The notes: generated by a model not told the origin, from the sequence alone. A DNA stretch of 64,000 bases from G963556115 sp963666605 (GCA_965140405.1 OZ223208.1:434001-498000); one strand, 5' to 3'; counted from the stretch's first letter, positions 19,901 to 27,844 are shown. Numbers and translations are program-made.

Positions 19901-21400
19901 AATGGAGAAGGTAAACTAAGTATCAATGAAATAAACGGTGGTACGACAGCTGAAAAACTTGGTATACTTGGTAGCGGTGAATTTGAAGTAGATGGCAGCT
20001 TCGAACGTACCATAAAGGTTGGTACAAATGATGACCTTCGTACTGTTATGAATAATATTGCCTATGCAGGTATCGATGTTCAGTGCTCTATCATCAATGA
20101 TGGTTCAGACTTTGCACCATACCGTCTAGCCGTAACCAGTTCAAACTCTGGTAAAGAGAGTGATCTACTTCTAGATACAAATATCGATGCATTTGACTTC
20201 AAAAAGACCTCAGATGGTAAAGACGCAGTACTACTATACGGTCAGGGCAATAGTGGCGTAAGCCCAGTTATGATGACCTCAGCAACCAATAGTAACAACT
20301 CAGCCGTTCTCGGTCTTGAGATAGATCTCAAACAGACTACAAATGACTGGGTAACAGTCTCAGTATCTCAGGAGAAAGAGCAGATATCTACAGGTATAAA
20401 AGAACTAGTTGAAGCATATAACACAATGATGGAACTTATCGACCAATTTGACGACTGGGATTCAGAAACAAACACCCCAGGAGTATTCTTTGCAGATAGT
20501 AACATACGTTCTCTTACCAATGCAATGTCAAACAGCTTCTTCACAGTCGCTGAAGCTGATGATGGGCAGATGACTATGTGGTACGATCTAGGAGTTAAGT
20601 TCAATGATGAGGGTAAACTTGAGATCGACAATTCAATCCTTAACAATAAGATCAACAACAGTTACGATGCTGTAAAGAACCTAATGTGTAAGAGTATGGA
20701 CGTAGCAAGAAGCGATCTATCAGCAACAGTCAGTACGACTGACCGTGGAGTTACCGATCCAAAGAACGCTATAAATGGTAATAATGACCAGAAGGTATTT
20801 GGTAGTGGTAATGGTTTCGAGTCAACAAACGCCATGACAGACAAAGGTTATCAGTATACAGTCAATTTTGACCAGACCAGAACCCTTGATTACCTAAGTA
20901 TCTACCATGTAGACACCGAAGAAATGCCTGCGGCTGAATATGCTCTTGAAAAATTCCTTGTAGAATATTTGGATGCCAATACTGGAAAGTGGGAAGAGCT
21001 ACGTTCGCTAGACAATAATAAGCAGTCCATCAATACCCTTGGATTTGCAAAACCAACAGCAACCAAGGCTATCCGAATCACAGGTTATGAGAGTAATTCA
21101 GATGATAATAAGTTCAGGATTGCTGAAATCGAAGCATTTGAAGCCCAAGGTCTATCAGCTAAACAGGCAAACCTTACTGACGATCTTACAAATGGCATTG
21201 ACGGCTGGTTTGCGTCTATAACTAACACGTTAAATGAACAAACACAATCTATAGATAGCCAGCTAGAAAGCCTAGAAGAGCGTATGGAACAAAAAGAACA
21301 AAATTTGATTAACACGTACGCCAACATGGAAAGTAGTTTGGCAAACATCCAAGCTCAAGGAAACTACTTCTCTCAACAAGCAGCCTCTTGGGCAAAGTAG
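16985..21400 (+). CDS. fliD: Flagellar cap / hook-associated protein 2, very large form
   Basis: At 1471 residues this is two to three times the usual FliD length. The N-terminus (TIGGLVSGMDTNSIIEQLMS) and the C-terminal coiled coil (residues about 1395-1471, ending QGNYFSQQAASWAK) are classic FliD D0/D1 parts that sit on the filament tip. Between them are about eight copies of a unit with the pattern hydrophobic-strand, then a T-I-G-D-hydrophobic helix (TLGDVRYALE, TIGDFLDAIN, TIGDVISMFN, TIGDVIDAIN), resembling flagellin hook-IN repeats. Residues about 1245-1390 look like an F5/8 type C (discoidin) domain, with KAIRITGYESNSDDNKFRIAEIEAF near its end. FliD caps the filament, folds exported flagellin and often binds surfaces. 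No fliS or flagellin gene is adjacent. Confidence 0.92.
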   Translation: MALPTQTIGGLVSGMDTNSIIEQLMSIERVSVKRLENKKAELDLQLEAYQSVNNLLTEFATKSSALADAAIWKTKSSSSSNEESLGISSTENAVEGTHQFKVARLASNAKYMSGGFSTMDDPILPMGIGSEKVAAEYDLDTQVADFNGGNGVNMGWITLDQGANSVNIDLTNCKTMLDVVAELSGQASAAGIKISVNIYNESNKHLADEVGMPMGLSITCDVPADGALVFSDYDGSTGNPASSCATDLGLTTLTALDNSGLSGVFAGDDLYGWNLPNPTKDKAIEGSITLENALGRCVRDTEVKSLNGGSGIYHGSIRVSNSNGDVKEVDLSSCETLNDITKTINNTYGVGIETYVENNEIRVRDKVHGTETMYIQDVGSGSTATDLGLTNLTYDAADDIYIGSDINQINERTSLKMLRDGLGINDGECGDILIKKDGKEYKADLSKAQTLGDVRYALENAEDSSGNKIMNLDVSIDNNGIKMEASDGGAFAVRSDPGSGDSNTTALDLGIDTDTNEVTSFTGYKLVGDLNSVQIERLMGTKSFDRNTSLKQYAGVNAGEQFSVTDKYGRSVTFTAEEDSTIGDFLDAINDPNDTCQVQLFMEPSTNSFTLADTSNIFAWVEDSTLITDLHNGTAFNDSWKIGVSDSTGAETSFDFQGATTIGDVISMFNQKCADAGVKLEASINSAGTGIDIEDKAGGSDPVQIGEIGDEAHSAELFGIAGSGIGGINGILNGEMVVTPTAQDMVVTGLIGAKVGFGPGNDTAAGEQTGLKGTQFIFDGINGSAGMKGIMPDGTKYNTLDGMTATIGGTDYAIDLSTIASDDSMSDLLKTLNSQMADQGLDVKFVLNKAQNGIAIENNTGSELTFTNLTGSRTATDLGFTGKTFNTGDSVNAGDLDTQWISRSTTLESLTGDASFYAGKIGITNTAGQMSEISFSGAVTIGDVIDAINNDGVGITAGINSSGDGIVIFDDANGEGKLSINEINGGTTAEKLGILGSGEFEVDGSFERTIKVGTNDDLRTVMNNIAYAGIDVQCSIINDGSDFAPYRLAVTSSNSGKESDLLLDTNIDAFDFKKTSDGKDAVLLYGQGNSGVSPVMMTSATNSNNSAVLGLEIDLKQTTNDWVTVSVSQEKEQISTGIKELVEAYNTMMELIDQFDDWDSETNTPGVFFADSNIRSLTNAMSNSFFTVAEADDGQMTMWYDLGVKFNDEGKLEIDNSILNNKINNSYDAVKNLMCKSMDVARSDLSATVSTTDRGVTDPKNAINGNNDQKVFGSGNGFESTNAMTDKGYQYTVNFDQTRTLDYLSIYHVDTEEMPAAEYALEKFLVEYLDANTGKWEELRSLDNNKQSINTLGFAKPTATKAIRITGYESNSDDNKFRIAEIEAFEAQGLSAKQANLTDDLTNGIDGWFASITNTLNEQTQSIDSQLESLEERMEQKEQNLINTYANMESSLANIQAQGNYFSQQAASWAK

Positions 21401-21427
21401 TGCAAAACTAGAGAAAAACTATATCTA

Positions 21428-21460
21428 AATAAACACCTGCTGTCATAGCAGGTGTTTATT
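21428..21460 (+). terminator. Intrinsic terminator after fliD
   Basis: A perfect 14-bp stem (AATAAACACCTGCT with AGCAGGTGTTTATT), loop of 5, T-rich 3' side. It starts 28 bases past the fliD stop. Confidence 0.9.
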
Positions 21461-21668
21461 TATTATACTCAATATATATAAGAAGAACATTTTACAAAGG
21501 AGTACGTACTCAATCGCTGCACTGATTTGTAAAGACAATATTACTAACGACAAATAGTGAATTAATACGTATCGCCTGCTACCGTTGAAATTAACTAAAA
21601 AAAGAAGCTCATCCCCAACACAGGCAAACTCTTTATCTCAATATAGGGTTGGAAATTGATAAAAACAG

Positions 21669-22742
21669 TTAAAAGAGGCTCCCAGAAGTAGGTTTCTCAA
21701 CCTCTGGCACTTCAGAATCAACCGCTACAGGCTCTTTATCCTCGACAACAGCACTTGCCTCACCTACCACGCTAGAATCGCTTACAGAGCACCCCTGCCC
21801 CTGTTTATAGAGCATAGTATCAAGCATCCACGACCTATCCGTCCACGATCCGTTTGATTCATCATCCTCTATGATTCGACAAGCCGCCACAGTCTTAGCA
21901 TCGAGATTATCTATATGATGGAGTGCTAATGCTTCAGGCACAGCCGGCAATACCGGAGAACCATACTCAAACTTCCCATGATGACTAAGGATTAGGTGCT
22001 CAAGCAGATACTTCTTCTCCTCAGATATATAGCCGATCTCCCGAGCCGCATCTTCTACCATCATAGAACCTATAATAAGATGCCCGGTAAGACGGCCACG
22101 ATCTGTATAATCTATCACAACACCAACAGATAGTTCGTGTATTTTACCAATGTCATGCAACATCGTACCCGCAATCAACAGATCAAGGTTTATCTTTGTA
22201 GGTGAGGCTGTTGCAAATGCCACAGCGTAACGCAGAAGAGATACTGTATGCTCAAGTAATCCACCAATATAAGCATGATGATTATTCTTAGCGGCAGGAG
22301 CACTCTTGAACTTTTTCATAATTTCAGGATTATTGAAGAAGTAATCAATTACGGCCTTGTATTCCGTATCAGCTATCATCCCAGCAAATCCCATGAATTC
22401 ATTCCAAAGCTCCTCTATATCAAACCTAGTTTTTGGAATAAATAGAGAATAATCTACCTCATTTTCATCAGCAACCCTCAGTTTTTCAACCTTTACCTGA
22501 GGTTTCCCCCTATATACTTCAACTAGAGCTCTTAATTTTACTATAGACCCTACTGAAAAAGTTAAAAACAATTCTTTGCTAGCATCCCACATATTCCCAT
22601 TGATAGCACCAGAAGCATCCGATATGGTAAGCCTTATGTAATTCTTCCCAGTTGCAGTTGTTTGAAAGGAAGCTTCTTTCACAGCATAGAACCCTTCCAC
22701 CGAGTCCCCTTCCACAAAGTCTTTAATATTAACCTGTTGCAT
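21669..22742 (-). CDS. YhaM-like 3'-5' exoribonuclease (OB-fold + HD domain)
   Basis: A 357-residue protein. An N-terminal OB-fold (residues 1-95; KNYIRLTISDASGAINGNMWD) should bind single-stranded nucleic acid. An HD domain follows, with HHAYIGGLLEHTVSLL and MLHDIGKI as metal ligands, and HLILSHHGKFEYGSP. That order is the same as YhaM of Firmicutes, a 3'-5' exonuclease acting in RNA turnover, and as related HD proteins in other phyla. The last 40 residues are an acidic low-complexity tail. No terminator is obvious downstream. The start ATG has only a weak upstream GGTAAGC. Confidence 0.85.
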   Translation of the reverse strand: MQQVNIKDFVEGDSVEGFYAVKEASFQTTATGKNYIRLTISDASGAINGNMWDASKELFLTFSVGSIVKLRALVEVYRGKPQVKVEKLRVADENEVDYSLFIPKTRFDIEELWNEFMGFAGMIADTEYKAVIDYFFNNPEIMKKFKSAPAAKNNHHAYIGGLLEHTVSLLRYAVAFATASPTKINLDLLIAGTMLHDIGKIHELSVGVVIDYTDRGRLTGHLIIGSMMVEDAAREIGYISEEKKYLLEHLILSHHGKFEYGSPVLPAVPEALALHHIDNLDAKTVAACRIIEDDESNGSWTDRSWMLDTMLYKQGQGCSVSDSSVVGEASAVVEDKEPVAVDSEVPEVEKPTSGSLF

Positions 22743-22957
22743 GCTTACCTTTCCATATACCTATGATTTGTGTCACTAATTATCCAAAATATTAAAGTCT
22801 ATTATATACCTAGCCCTAGGCATTATCAAATAGAAATCAAAATATAGGAGCTCCAGAAGTATAGAGCTAAAATGACCTAATTCACAGCGCATACGATTCA
22901 CAAAGGATTTTTACATATATTGTCTCACATAAAACCCATATTTTTTCACAAATGATA

Positions 22958-22985
22958 TTGACAGAGAAGACAAAACCCATATACT
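22958..22985 (+). promoter_or_regulatory. Sigma-70 promoter of tRNA-Arg
   Basis: A perfect TTGACA at 22958-22963, 16-base spacer, TATACT at 22980-22985. The predicted start near 22992 is about 53 bases before the tRNA. The tRNA-Ser promoter has the same -10 hexamer and spacer. Confidence 0.75.
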
Positions 22986-23044
22986 TTGATTCTCAAGTGT
23001 GAGAAATCCAACACTTGTTATAGCTTTAAAAAAAAGAAAAATGT

Positions 23045-23121
23045 GCGCCCGTGGCCTAACTGGATATGGCATCTGACTACGAATCAGAAGATTAGGGGTT
23101 CGAATCCCTTCGGGCGTGCCA
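23045..23121 (+). tRNA. tRNA-Arg (anticodon ACG)
   Basis: A 77-base cloverleaf. The acceptor GCGCCCG pairs with CGGGCGT (a G-U at the first pair); the anticodon loop CTACGAA between 5-bp stems gives ACG at 23079-23081; the T-arm carries GGTTCGAATCC. The 3' CCA is encoded. The A34 is expected to be edited to inosine by TadA to read CGN codons. Confidence 0.97.
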
Positions 23122-23127
23122 ACAATT

Positions 23128-23162
23128 AAACCGTAAGTCTTTTTATTAAAGACTTACGGTTT
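23128..23162 (+). terminator. Intrinsic terminator after tRNA-Arg
   Basis: A 15-bp stem (AAACCGTAAGTCTTT with AAAGACTTACGGTTT) followed by more T, 7 bases past the tRNA. Confidence 0.92.
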
Positions 23163-23253
23163 TTTATATGTTTTTTACTTTACTAAAGCATATAGGTATA
23201 TTACGATACTATCAGTTTACCATCATTACTTTATATAATTAAAAGGTGTCAAT

Positions 23254-23409
23254 ATGCGCTTAATATTGTTAATACTACTCTACTTAAGCCTATCATGCCT
23301 TTCTGGATGTACGATTGTAAATCTCGCGCCGCCAAAACCGGATGATGGTTTGCTACAAAGTACATTAGAAAGATACGCTGGTTCTTATAGGGAGTCAACA
23401 AATGATTAA
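23254..23409 (+). CDS. Tiny putative lipoprotein (51 aa)
   Basis: A 51-residue gene. The hydrophobic start MRLILLILLYLSLSCLSGC has a lipobox LSGC, giving a lipid-modified C19. A short polar tail of 32 residues follows (NLAPPKPDDG, then a charged end). AAGGTG stands about 6 bases before the ATG. Its last codons overlap the start of the next lipoprotein gene in an ATGATTAA arrangement, which points to translational coupling. The function is unknown; the size and pairing resemble entericidin-like or Lpp-accessory peptides, but I see no specific match. Confidence 0.72.
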   Translation: MRLILLILLYLSLSCLSGCTIVNLAPPKPDDGLLQSTLERYAGSYRESTND

Positions 23410-23596
23410 ACTACTAATACCACTATTTACTTTTTGTCTAATTTTAACCGGATGCACAACTTTAAATTCAGCCAATCAAAATACTAGCAACCAGAGTAAA
23501 CTTGACAACCAAATAGATGCACTCAACACAAGTGTTGATCAACTTGACAATGAAGTCGATCAGATTGATCACGATCTAGATGTTTTAAATCAGTAG
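23402..23596 (+). CDS. Small coiled-coil lipoprotein, Lpp-like
   Basis: A 64-residue protein with the lipobox LTGC (C18). After a short Asn/Ser linker it forms a continuous heptad repeat (LDNQIDALNTSVDQLDNEVD, then QIDHDLDVLNQ) with I/L/V at a and d positions. This is the layout of the Braun lipoprotein Lpp, but the C-terminal lysine that Lpp uses to join peptidoglycan is missing (it ends in LNQ). I infer an outer-membrane lipoprotein that forms a helical bundle, perhaps without covalent wall attachment. GGGAG lies 7 bases before its ATG, inside the preceding gene. Confidence 0.75.
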   Translation: MIKLLIPLFTFCLILTGCTTLNSANQNTSNQSKLDNQIDALNTSVDQLDNEVDQIDHDLDVLNQ

Positions 23597-23964
23597 ACAT
23601 ACAAACGTCGGCAAGTATTTACCATGTTGCAATACATGGTGCTCAACGCTGTTTATATTTCTCGGACTGCATAAAATATAAAGTCACAAACTACAAAAAA
23701 AGGACATCTCCTATACTTTCTTTATTATAAACGGATTCGTGCATCGCAGTAAAATTAATCTTTTTTTGTTCCATTATCAACATTAGAGTCTCTTGTTGTC
23801 GCTCCATATTGATCACCAATAAAGCTCTCTAAAGGACAAATTGAAAAGAATGAACATTTCTTGCATCCTGTAACATTTAAACCACTGTCTACGTTGCTAG
23901 ACTACTAATGAAAGAACAAACCACATTACCTCCATCAATCTAGTTAATCAAGAAAGGACATAGA
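23597..23964. other. Intergenic region with a possible decayed minus-strand gene
   Basis: No intact gene. On the minus strand a frame is open from about 23906 down to a TAA at 23755-23757 and encodes a peptide with a cysteine group (GCKKCSFFSICPLE) and an acidic end. It has no in-frame start: two TAG codons lie directly upstream. In another frame just upstream, GGAGGT precedes an ATG and a short hydrophobic stretch (MWFVLSLVV). This looks like a small exported protein broken by a frameshift, but it is too short to be sure. Confidence 0.3.
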
Positions 23965-24255
23965 ATGTCTCAAGAAAAAGAAGCGATCGCTAATGCAACA
24001 AGCATGAAGGGATATTTTTTTCTGTTGCGTGATAGTAAAAAAACTAATATTACTGTCGTTCTATCAGCTATAACTGAAGAGCCTTTTCAAGATATACAAG
24101 GCGCAAAAACAACCTCTGGATTTACAAGACAAGTAACAAAAACATATTCCAAAGTTCTTGCAGTCTATAACGATGCAGTATTGTTTTCAGTAAACGGTGG
24201 AGAAGCTTTAGTGCCATACTCATCTATTATCGAAGTACAAGTTCCTACACAGTGA
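23965..24255 (+). CDS. Small hypothetical protein, possible Sm/Hfq-like fold
   Basis: A 96-residue soluble protein with AAAGGA about 7 bases before its ATG. I do not recognise a family with certainty. The end (VLAVYNDAVLFSVNGGEALVPYSSIIEVQVP) has the pattern of the second half of Hfq: strand, Phe/Tyr-Asp turn, hydrophobic strand, short loop, then V/Y-x-x-S/A-I-x-x-V. The earlier LRDSKKTNITVVLSAI could match the first helix-strand of Hfq. A 25-residue insert separates the halves. A terminator follows. An ordinary small beta-barrel of other origin is equally possible. Confidence 0.6.
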   Translation: MSQEKEAIANATSMKGYFFLLRDSKKTNITVVLSAITEEPFQDIQGAKTTSGFTRQVTKTYSKVLAVYNDAVLFSVNGGEALVPYSSIIEVQVPTQ

Positions 24256-24335
24256 TAAAGACTCCTGTTTATTCGTCAATCCTTTTTAGATGTTTTAAAT
24301 AATTGCATTGTAATTCCATATTAACATTAAAATTT

Positions 24336-24371
24336 AAAAGAGTAACCAGCAAAAACTGGTTACTCTTTTTT
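24336..24371. terminator. Bidirectional intrinsic terminator
   Basis: A 14-bp stem (AAAAGAGTAACCAG with CTGGTTACTCTTTT), loop of 6, A and T tracts on both sides. It sits between the convergent 96-residue protein gene and the GAF gene and can serve both. Confidence 0.9.
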
Positions 24372-24443
24372 AACAACCTAAATTTATCACAATTAGCTCA
24401 ACTGCCATTTATAATTCGCTGTATTGCTACTGAGCCGTATTGT

Positions 24444-25157
24444 TTATTCTCTCTCATAATCTTTACTACTATAAAACTCAGGATACAGTTTTTTTATACA
24501 CTCAGGGCAGACAGTATGAGTAATGTCTATCTCTGGATGTCTAAAGATGTAGTCTTCTATTGGATGCCAAGTATTATCACTCTCCCTGACATTCTTACAA
24601 TTTGAACAAATAGGCACCAAACCTTTGAATAATTGTAAATCACTAATATAGTCAGAAAGCCGCTTATTCTTCTCCCCCATCTGAGTATTTAGTACTGTAA
24701 CATGGAGATGAAATTCTATCAAATCTCTAAATTTAGTCATTAGCTTTACTACTGATTCTGAGTATTTATTTTCCTTATTGTCAAGAATACAGATTGTCCC
24801 AAAAGGCTTCTTATCAGGTAACATAATAGGAAACCCCAAATATGAGATCATGTTTAATTTTATATCTGGGTTATCTTTCCATTTTGCATCCTTTAGAGCA
24901 TTTGGAATACAGAGCTTCTCTCGTGTCTTTATTACATGCTCACAATATAGGCCTGATTCATTAAAGAGTTCACTCGAACCCACCTTATATGGATTTCCTT
25001 CAGTCTCACTGGAAACAAGGACTTCAATGCGTTCACCTGTTAGACGCATTATCAGAGCAGCAGGTATACCTACTATCTCAGCCAATAAATTTACTGTTTC
25101 CTGCCAATCATCAAGGGTAAAATCAGCTATCTCAGTGCTCATACTATTGTCAATCAT
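24444..25157 (-). CDS. GAF-domain sensor protein with C-terminal cysteine motif
   Basis: A 237-residue cytoplasmic protein. A GAF domain fills residues about 15-165 (EIVGIPAALIMRLTGERIEVLV, then YLGFPIMLPDKKPFGTICILD), of the subtype common in diguanylate cyclases and histidine kinases. A short helix leads to CSNCKNVRESDNTW and the end CPECIKKLYPEF, a zinc-like Cys motif often found after PAS/GAF or receiver domains in signalling proteins. No catalytic output follows. A longer frame starts at 25226, but AGGAG lies 6 bases before the ATG at 25157, so I use that. Confidence 0.82.
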   Translation of the reverse strand: MIDNSMSTEIADFTLDDWQETVNLLAEIVGIPAALIMRLTGERIEVLVSSETEGNPYKVGSSELFNESGLYCEHVIKTREKLCIPNALKDAKWKDNPDIKLNMISYLGFPIMLPDKKPFGTICILDNKENKYSESVVKLMTKFRDLIEFHLHVTVLNTQMGEKNKRLSDYISDLQLFKGLVPICSNCKNVRESDNTWHPIEDYIFRHPEIDITHTVCPECIKKLYPEFYSSKDYERE

Positions 25158-25494
25158 TGTAACTCCTCTCATAAGCACTTCATAATTATGATATATTATT
25201 ATTTTGATCATACCATTGCTGTTCAACCTACTGAATTATAATTTAATTGTCTAATTTTGTAAACATTATAATATTGCAGTAGATCTTTTATATAACCTAT
25301 TTAAAAAGTACAACTACAAATATTTAATGTGACAACAATGTTAAAAATTATCTAATACTCTAAGCCCAACACAACATTTGAAAATTATCTTATAGAATAA
25401 AAAAACTAGTGCCCTGCCATTGACCTTGCGCTCTGTGGGTACGCATTAGTCAATAACAAGTCACTAGCAAATTTTTGTATTATAAGACTACTCA
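25158..25494. other. Intergenic region between GAF and ankyrin genes
   Basis: It holds the GAF gene promoter region (not clearly resolvable) and the nested-hairpin terminator of the ankyrin gene, listed separately. No small gene is supportable. Confidence 0.45.
25399..25467 (-). terminator. Nested three-stem hairpin with T-tract, after ankyrin gene
   Basis: Read on the minus strand, three nested stems form: CTAGTG/CACTAG (outer, 25462-25467 with 25406-25411), ATTGAC/GTCAAT (25449-25454 with 25419-25424) and TGCG/CGCA. The outer arm runs straight into seven T. It is longer and more elaborate than the other terminators here. Confidence 0.6.
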
Positions 25495-26580
25495 CTACCC
25501 ACATGCAGCCATATTTGAATAACGTTGCTCTTCATCTTTTTCAGCTTGATCTATAAGCTTCAATACTTCATCTGACAGGTTGGGCTTTCCAGCATTACTT
25601 GTAGGGTGACTCTTTGCAATATCTGAGGGCGTTTGCCCATCGCGATTATGTATCTTTGGATCCGCACCAAGGTTAAGCAACTCTTCTATAACGCTTAGAG
25701 GATAGGTCAAGTACTTTGCTTCGTATTTTGAAGTTGCTCTCTCCACTGCTAGATGAAGAGGAGTATTTCCACTACTATCCGCCTCATTTATATTACACCC
25801 GTACATTATAAGAGTATTAACTATTTTGCTGGTATTTCTATCAACATCATTTGAAGTAGCAGAAATAAGCACAGACTTATTCCCATCGGTCTTCACTGTG
25901 ATTAGAGCCCCTTCTCCAAGGAAATACTCTACACCACGCACATTGTTAGCTTTTATAGCAGTAACAAGAGGCGAAGTAGTTGAGTCACGATCCATTGCAT
26001 TTACGTTTGCTCCTAGCTCAACAAATCCCTTCGCTATTTGGGTATTAGTGTTTACAGCTGATTCAATTAGTAATTCATTGAGTTGCAACTGGTATAGATA
26101 TGCCATAACTTCAACGTTCGGGTTTCGTGCAGCTAAAGAGACCATCTGGCTTATAGTAAACCTGTCTTCCGGTTTCAATTCATTTAATATGAGCTCAATG
26201 ACCTTGACACTCGGATTATAACATAATGCAAAGAATAAAGGACGCCCACCAAATTGACGATCTTTCTTTTGCATGCCAGTATAGACCGATGGTTGGTTAA
26301 TATTTGCCCCATGATCTTGTAGAACCTGTATAACCTTGGGATCAGGGTTAAACTTTGCAGCAATGTGTATAGGAGATAGTCCGTTCTCATCTACCTCGTC
26401 AACATCTACCCCCTCCCTAAGCAGATCATTGAGTTTTATAATTTCTCTATATCCTTCATACCTTGCTAATTGAAATATATTATCATATTCAATTTCACCA
26501 TTATCGGCTTGAGCTCGAGAGTTTACAATCATAACAAGACAGACTAGAATAATTTTTGTAAATCTAGATATAGTGCTCAT
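25495..26580 (-). CDS. Exported ankyrin-repeat protein
   Basis: A 361-residue protein with a signal peptide (cleavage near SRAQA, about residue 25). About eight ankyrin repeats follow, with clear NGLSPIHIAAKFN, STTSPLVTAIKANN, SGNTPLHLAVERA and DGQTPSDIAKSH units. Ankyrin repeats bind proteins; an exported form in a diderm is expected in the periplasm or outside. It lacks transmembrane segments or an enzyme domain. It is monocistronic, with its own terminator. Partner and role are unknown. Confidence 0.88.
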   Translation of the reverse strand: MSTISRFTKIILVCLVMIVNSRAQADNGEIEYDNIFQLARYEGYREIIKLNDLLREGVDVDEVDENGLSPIHIAAKFNPDPKVIQVLQDHGANINQPSVYTGMQKKDRQFGGRPLFFALCYNPSVKVIELILNELKPEDRFTISQMVSLAARNPNVEVMAYLYQLQLNELLIESAVNTNTQIAKGFVELGANVNAMDRDSTTSPLVTAIKANNVRGVEYFLGEGALITVKTDGNKSVLISATSNDVDRNTSKIVNTLIMYGCNINEADSSGNTPLHLAVERATSKYEAKYLTYPLSVIEELLNLGADPKIHNRDGQTPSDIAKSHPTSNAGKPNLSDEVLKLIDQAEKDEEQRYSNMAACG

Positions 26581-26918
26581 AATTCAAATCTCCATAATAA
26601 AAGGTTGCGTGCTAAATATAAATCTAGCGACTAATAATTTTATTTACTACCAAACCAAACATTCACAACACACAGCCACAAATTAATCAATTAGCCGAAT
26701 TATCGGACAAATAACAAATTTATCGGACTCTATACCCTACACTTACGAAAAGAGTTGTTAACCTTTTAAAATTTCTTTAAAATTCCTGATTATTTTTCTC
26801 AATTTACCCGAAATTTTAATAAAAAAAGTCCTCCATACCGAAGCATAGAGGCCGAAAAAAACACCATAAGATATTTAGCAACAATAACTTAACTATAAAT
26901 ACGCAAAAATTTATCCTC
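26581..26918. other. Intergenic region with PAP2 terminator
   Basis: The left half is the AT-rich promoter side of the ankyrin gene. The right half holds the UUCG terminator of the PAP2 gene. No gene was seen. Confidence 0.5.
26820..26851 (-). terminator. UUCG-tetraloop terminator after PAP2 gene
   Basis: On the minus strand a 9-bp stem (CCTCTATGC with GTATGGAGG, two G-U pairs) is closed by a stable TTCG tetraloop, and T-rich sequence follows (ACTTTTTTT). It lies about 68 bases past the PAP2 stop. Confidence 0.8.
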
Positions 26919-27605
26919 TCAAAGAATAATAACTTTATTATCGGACTTTTTTTCTTCACAAAACATAGTACTATTGATGTAAAGAGCGATAAAATACCCC
27001 AACCAAAGTCCAAAAATAACATCACTTAAATAATGACGTAGAAGAACTACCCTACACAAAGCCTGAGTCAGCGCAAATGCCAGAAGCACAAATTTTAGCC
27101 ACCTACTATTAAATAAGAACATCACAGATGCAGAGATAGCCATAGCTCTAATAGCATGCCCAGAAGGAGTAGAATGATAGAGATCTGTATTCTGAAACCA
27201 CTGCATCCCGTATATATGATGCTCAAAGTATACAGGTGGTCTAGCCCGACCTAAAATAAATTTAATATTGTCACCGAACAATACTGCAATAAGAAGGGTT
27301 ATAGCAACACAAAGAATCATTTTAGAAAAGTCATACTTATTCGTCACAAGGTATGCAATAACCAACAAGAAAGTACCAATTTCTATAGATTGGAAGGAGC
27401 AAAGTGTATTATATCCCTTTATTAAGGGGACATTTTCAAGCCTCAGTGTATTCTTTGCATACTCTGAGATATACAGATCCCCATAGAAATACAATAGTAG
27501 ATAGATAATAAGAAAAGCACCAAAACTATAACAAAACCGCCCAATCCTAAATCCTCTATCCACGAGCCGTCTCCTAATACAAAAGTATTTTTTACGAATA
27601 ATCAC
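26919..27605 (-). CDS. PAP2-family membrane phosphatase
   Basis: A 228-residue integral membrane protein with about six hydrophobic segments. The three phosphatase motifs are present: KFILGRARP (motif 1), STPSGHA (motif 2) and RVVLLRHYLSDV (motif 3, catalytic His). The fold is that of lipid phosphatases acting on undecaprenyl diphosphate, phosphatidate or phosphorylated lipid A; the substrate is not readable from the sequence. The start is GTG, with GAG directly before it and GGAG 11 bases upstream. Confidence 0.88.
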   Translation of the reverse strand: MIIRKKYFCIRRRLVDRGFRIGRFCYSFGAFLIIYLLLYFYGDLYISEYAKNTLRLENVPLIKGYNTLCSFQSIEIGTFLLVIAYLVTNKYDFSKMILCVAITLLIAVLFGDNIKFILGRARPPVYFEHHIYGMQWFQNTDLYHSTPSGHAIRAMAISASVMFLFNSRWLKFVLLAFALTQALCRVVLLRHYLSDVIFGLWLGYFIALYINSTMFCEEKKSDNKVIIL

Positions 27606-27844
27606 ACCTCTATAAACTCCATGCTACCACGACTAAAAATTTTGTCAAGCAAACATGCAGATGACTCAACTCAGTAAACAACACCACATTAACTCTTAAA
27701 AAAAGAATCCTACTACAGTGCAACCACTCAAAATACTTAACAGCTGGTATTAATGTTACCGCGACGTAACGATCATTCTTGAGTATAAAGGTATTATTAC
27801 TTTATACTTTAACTATTACGATCAGCTCCCATAAGTACAATGAA

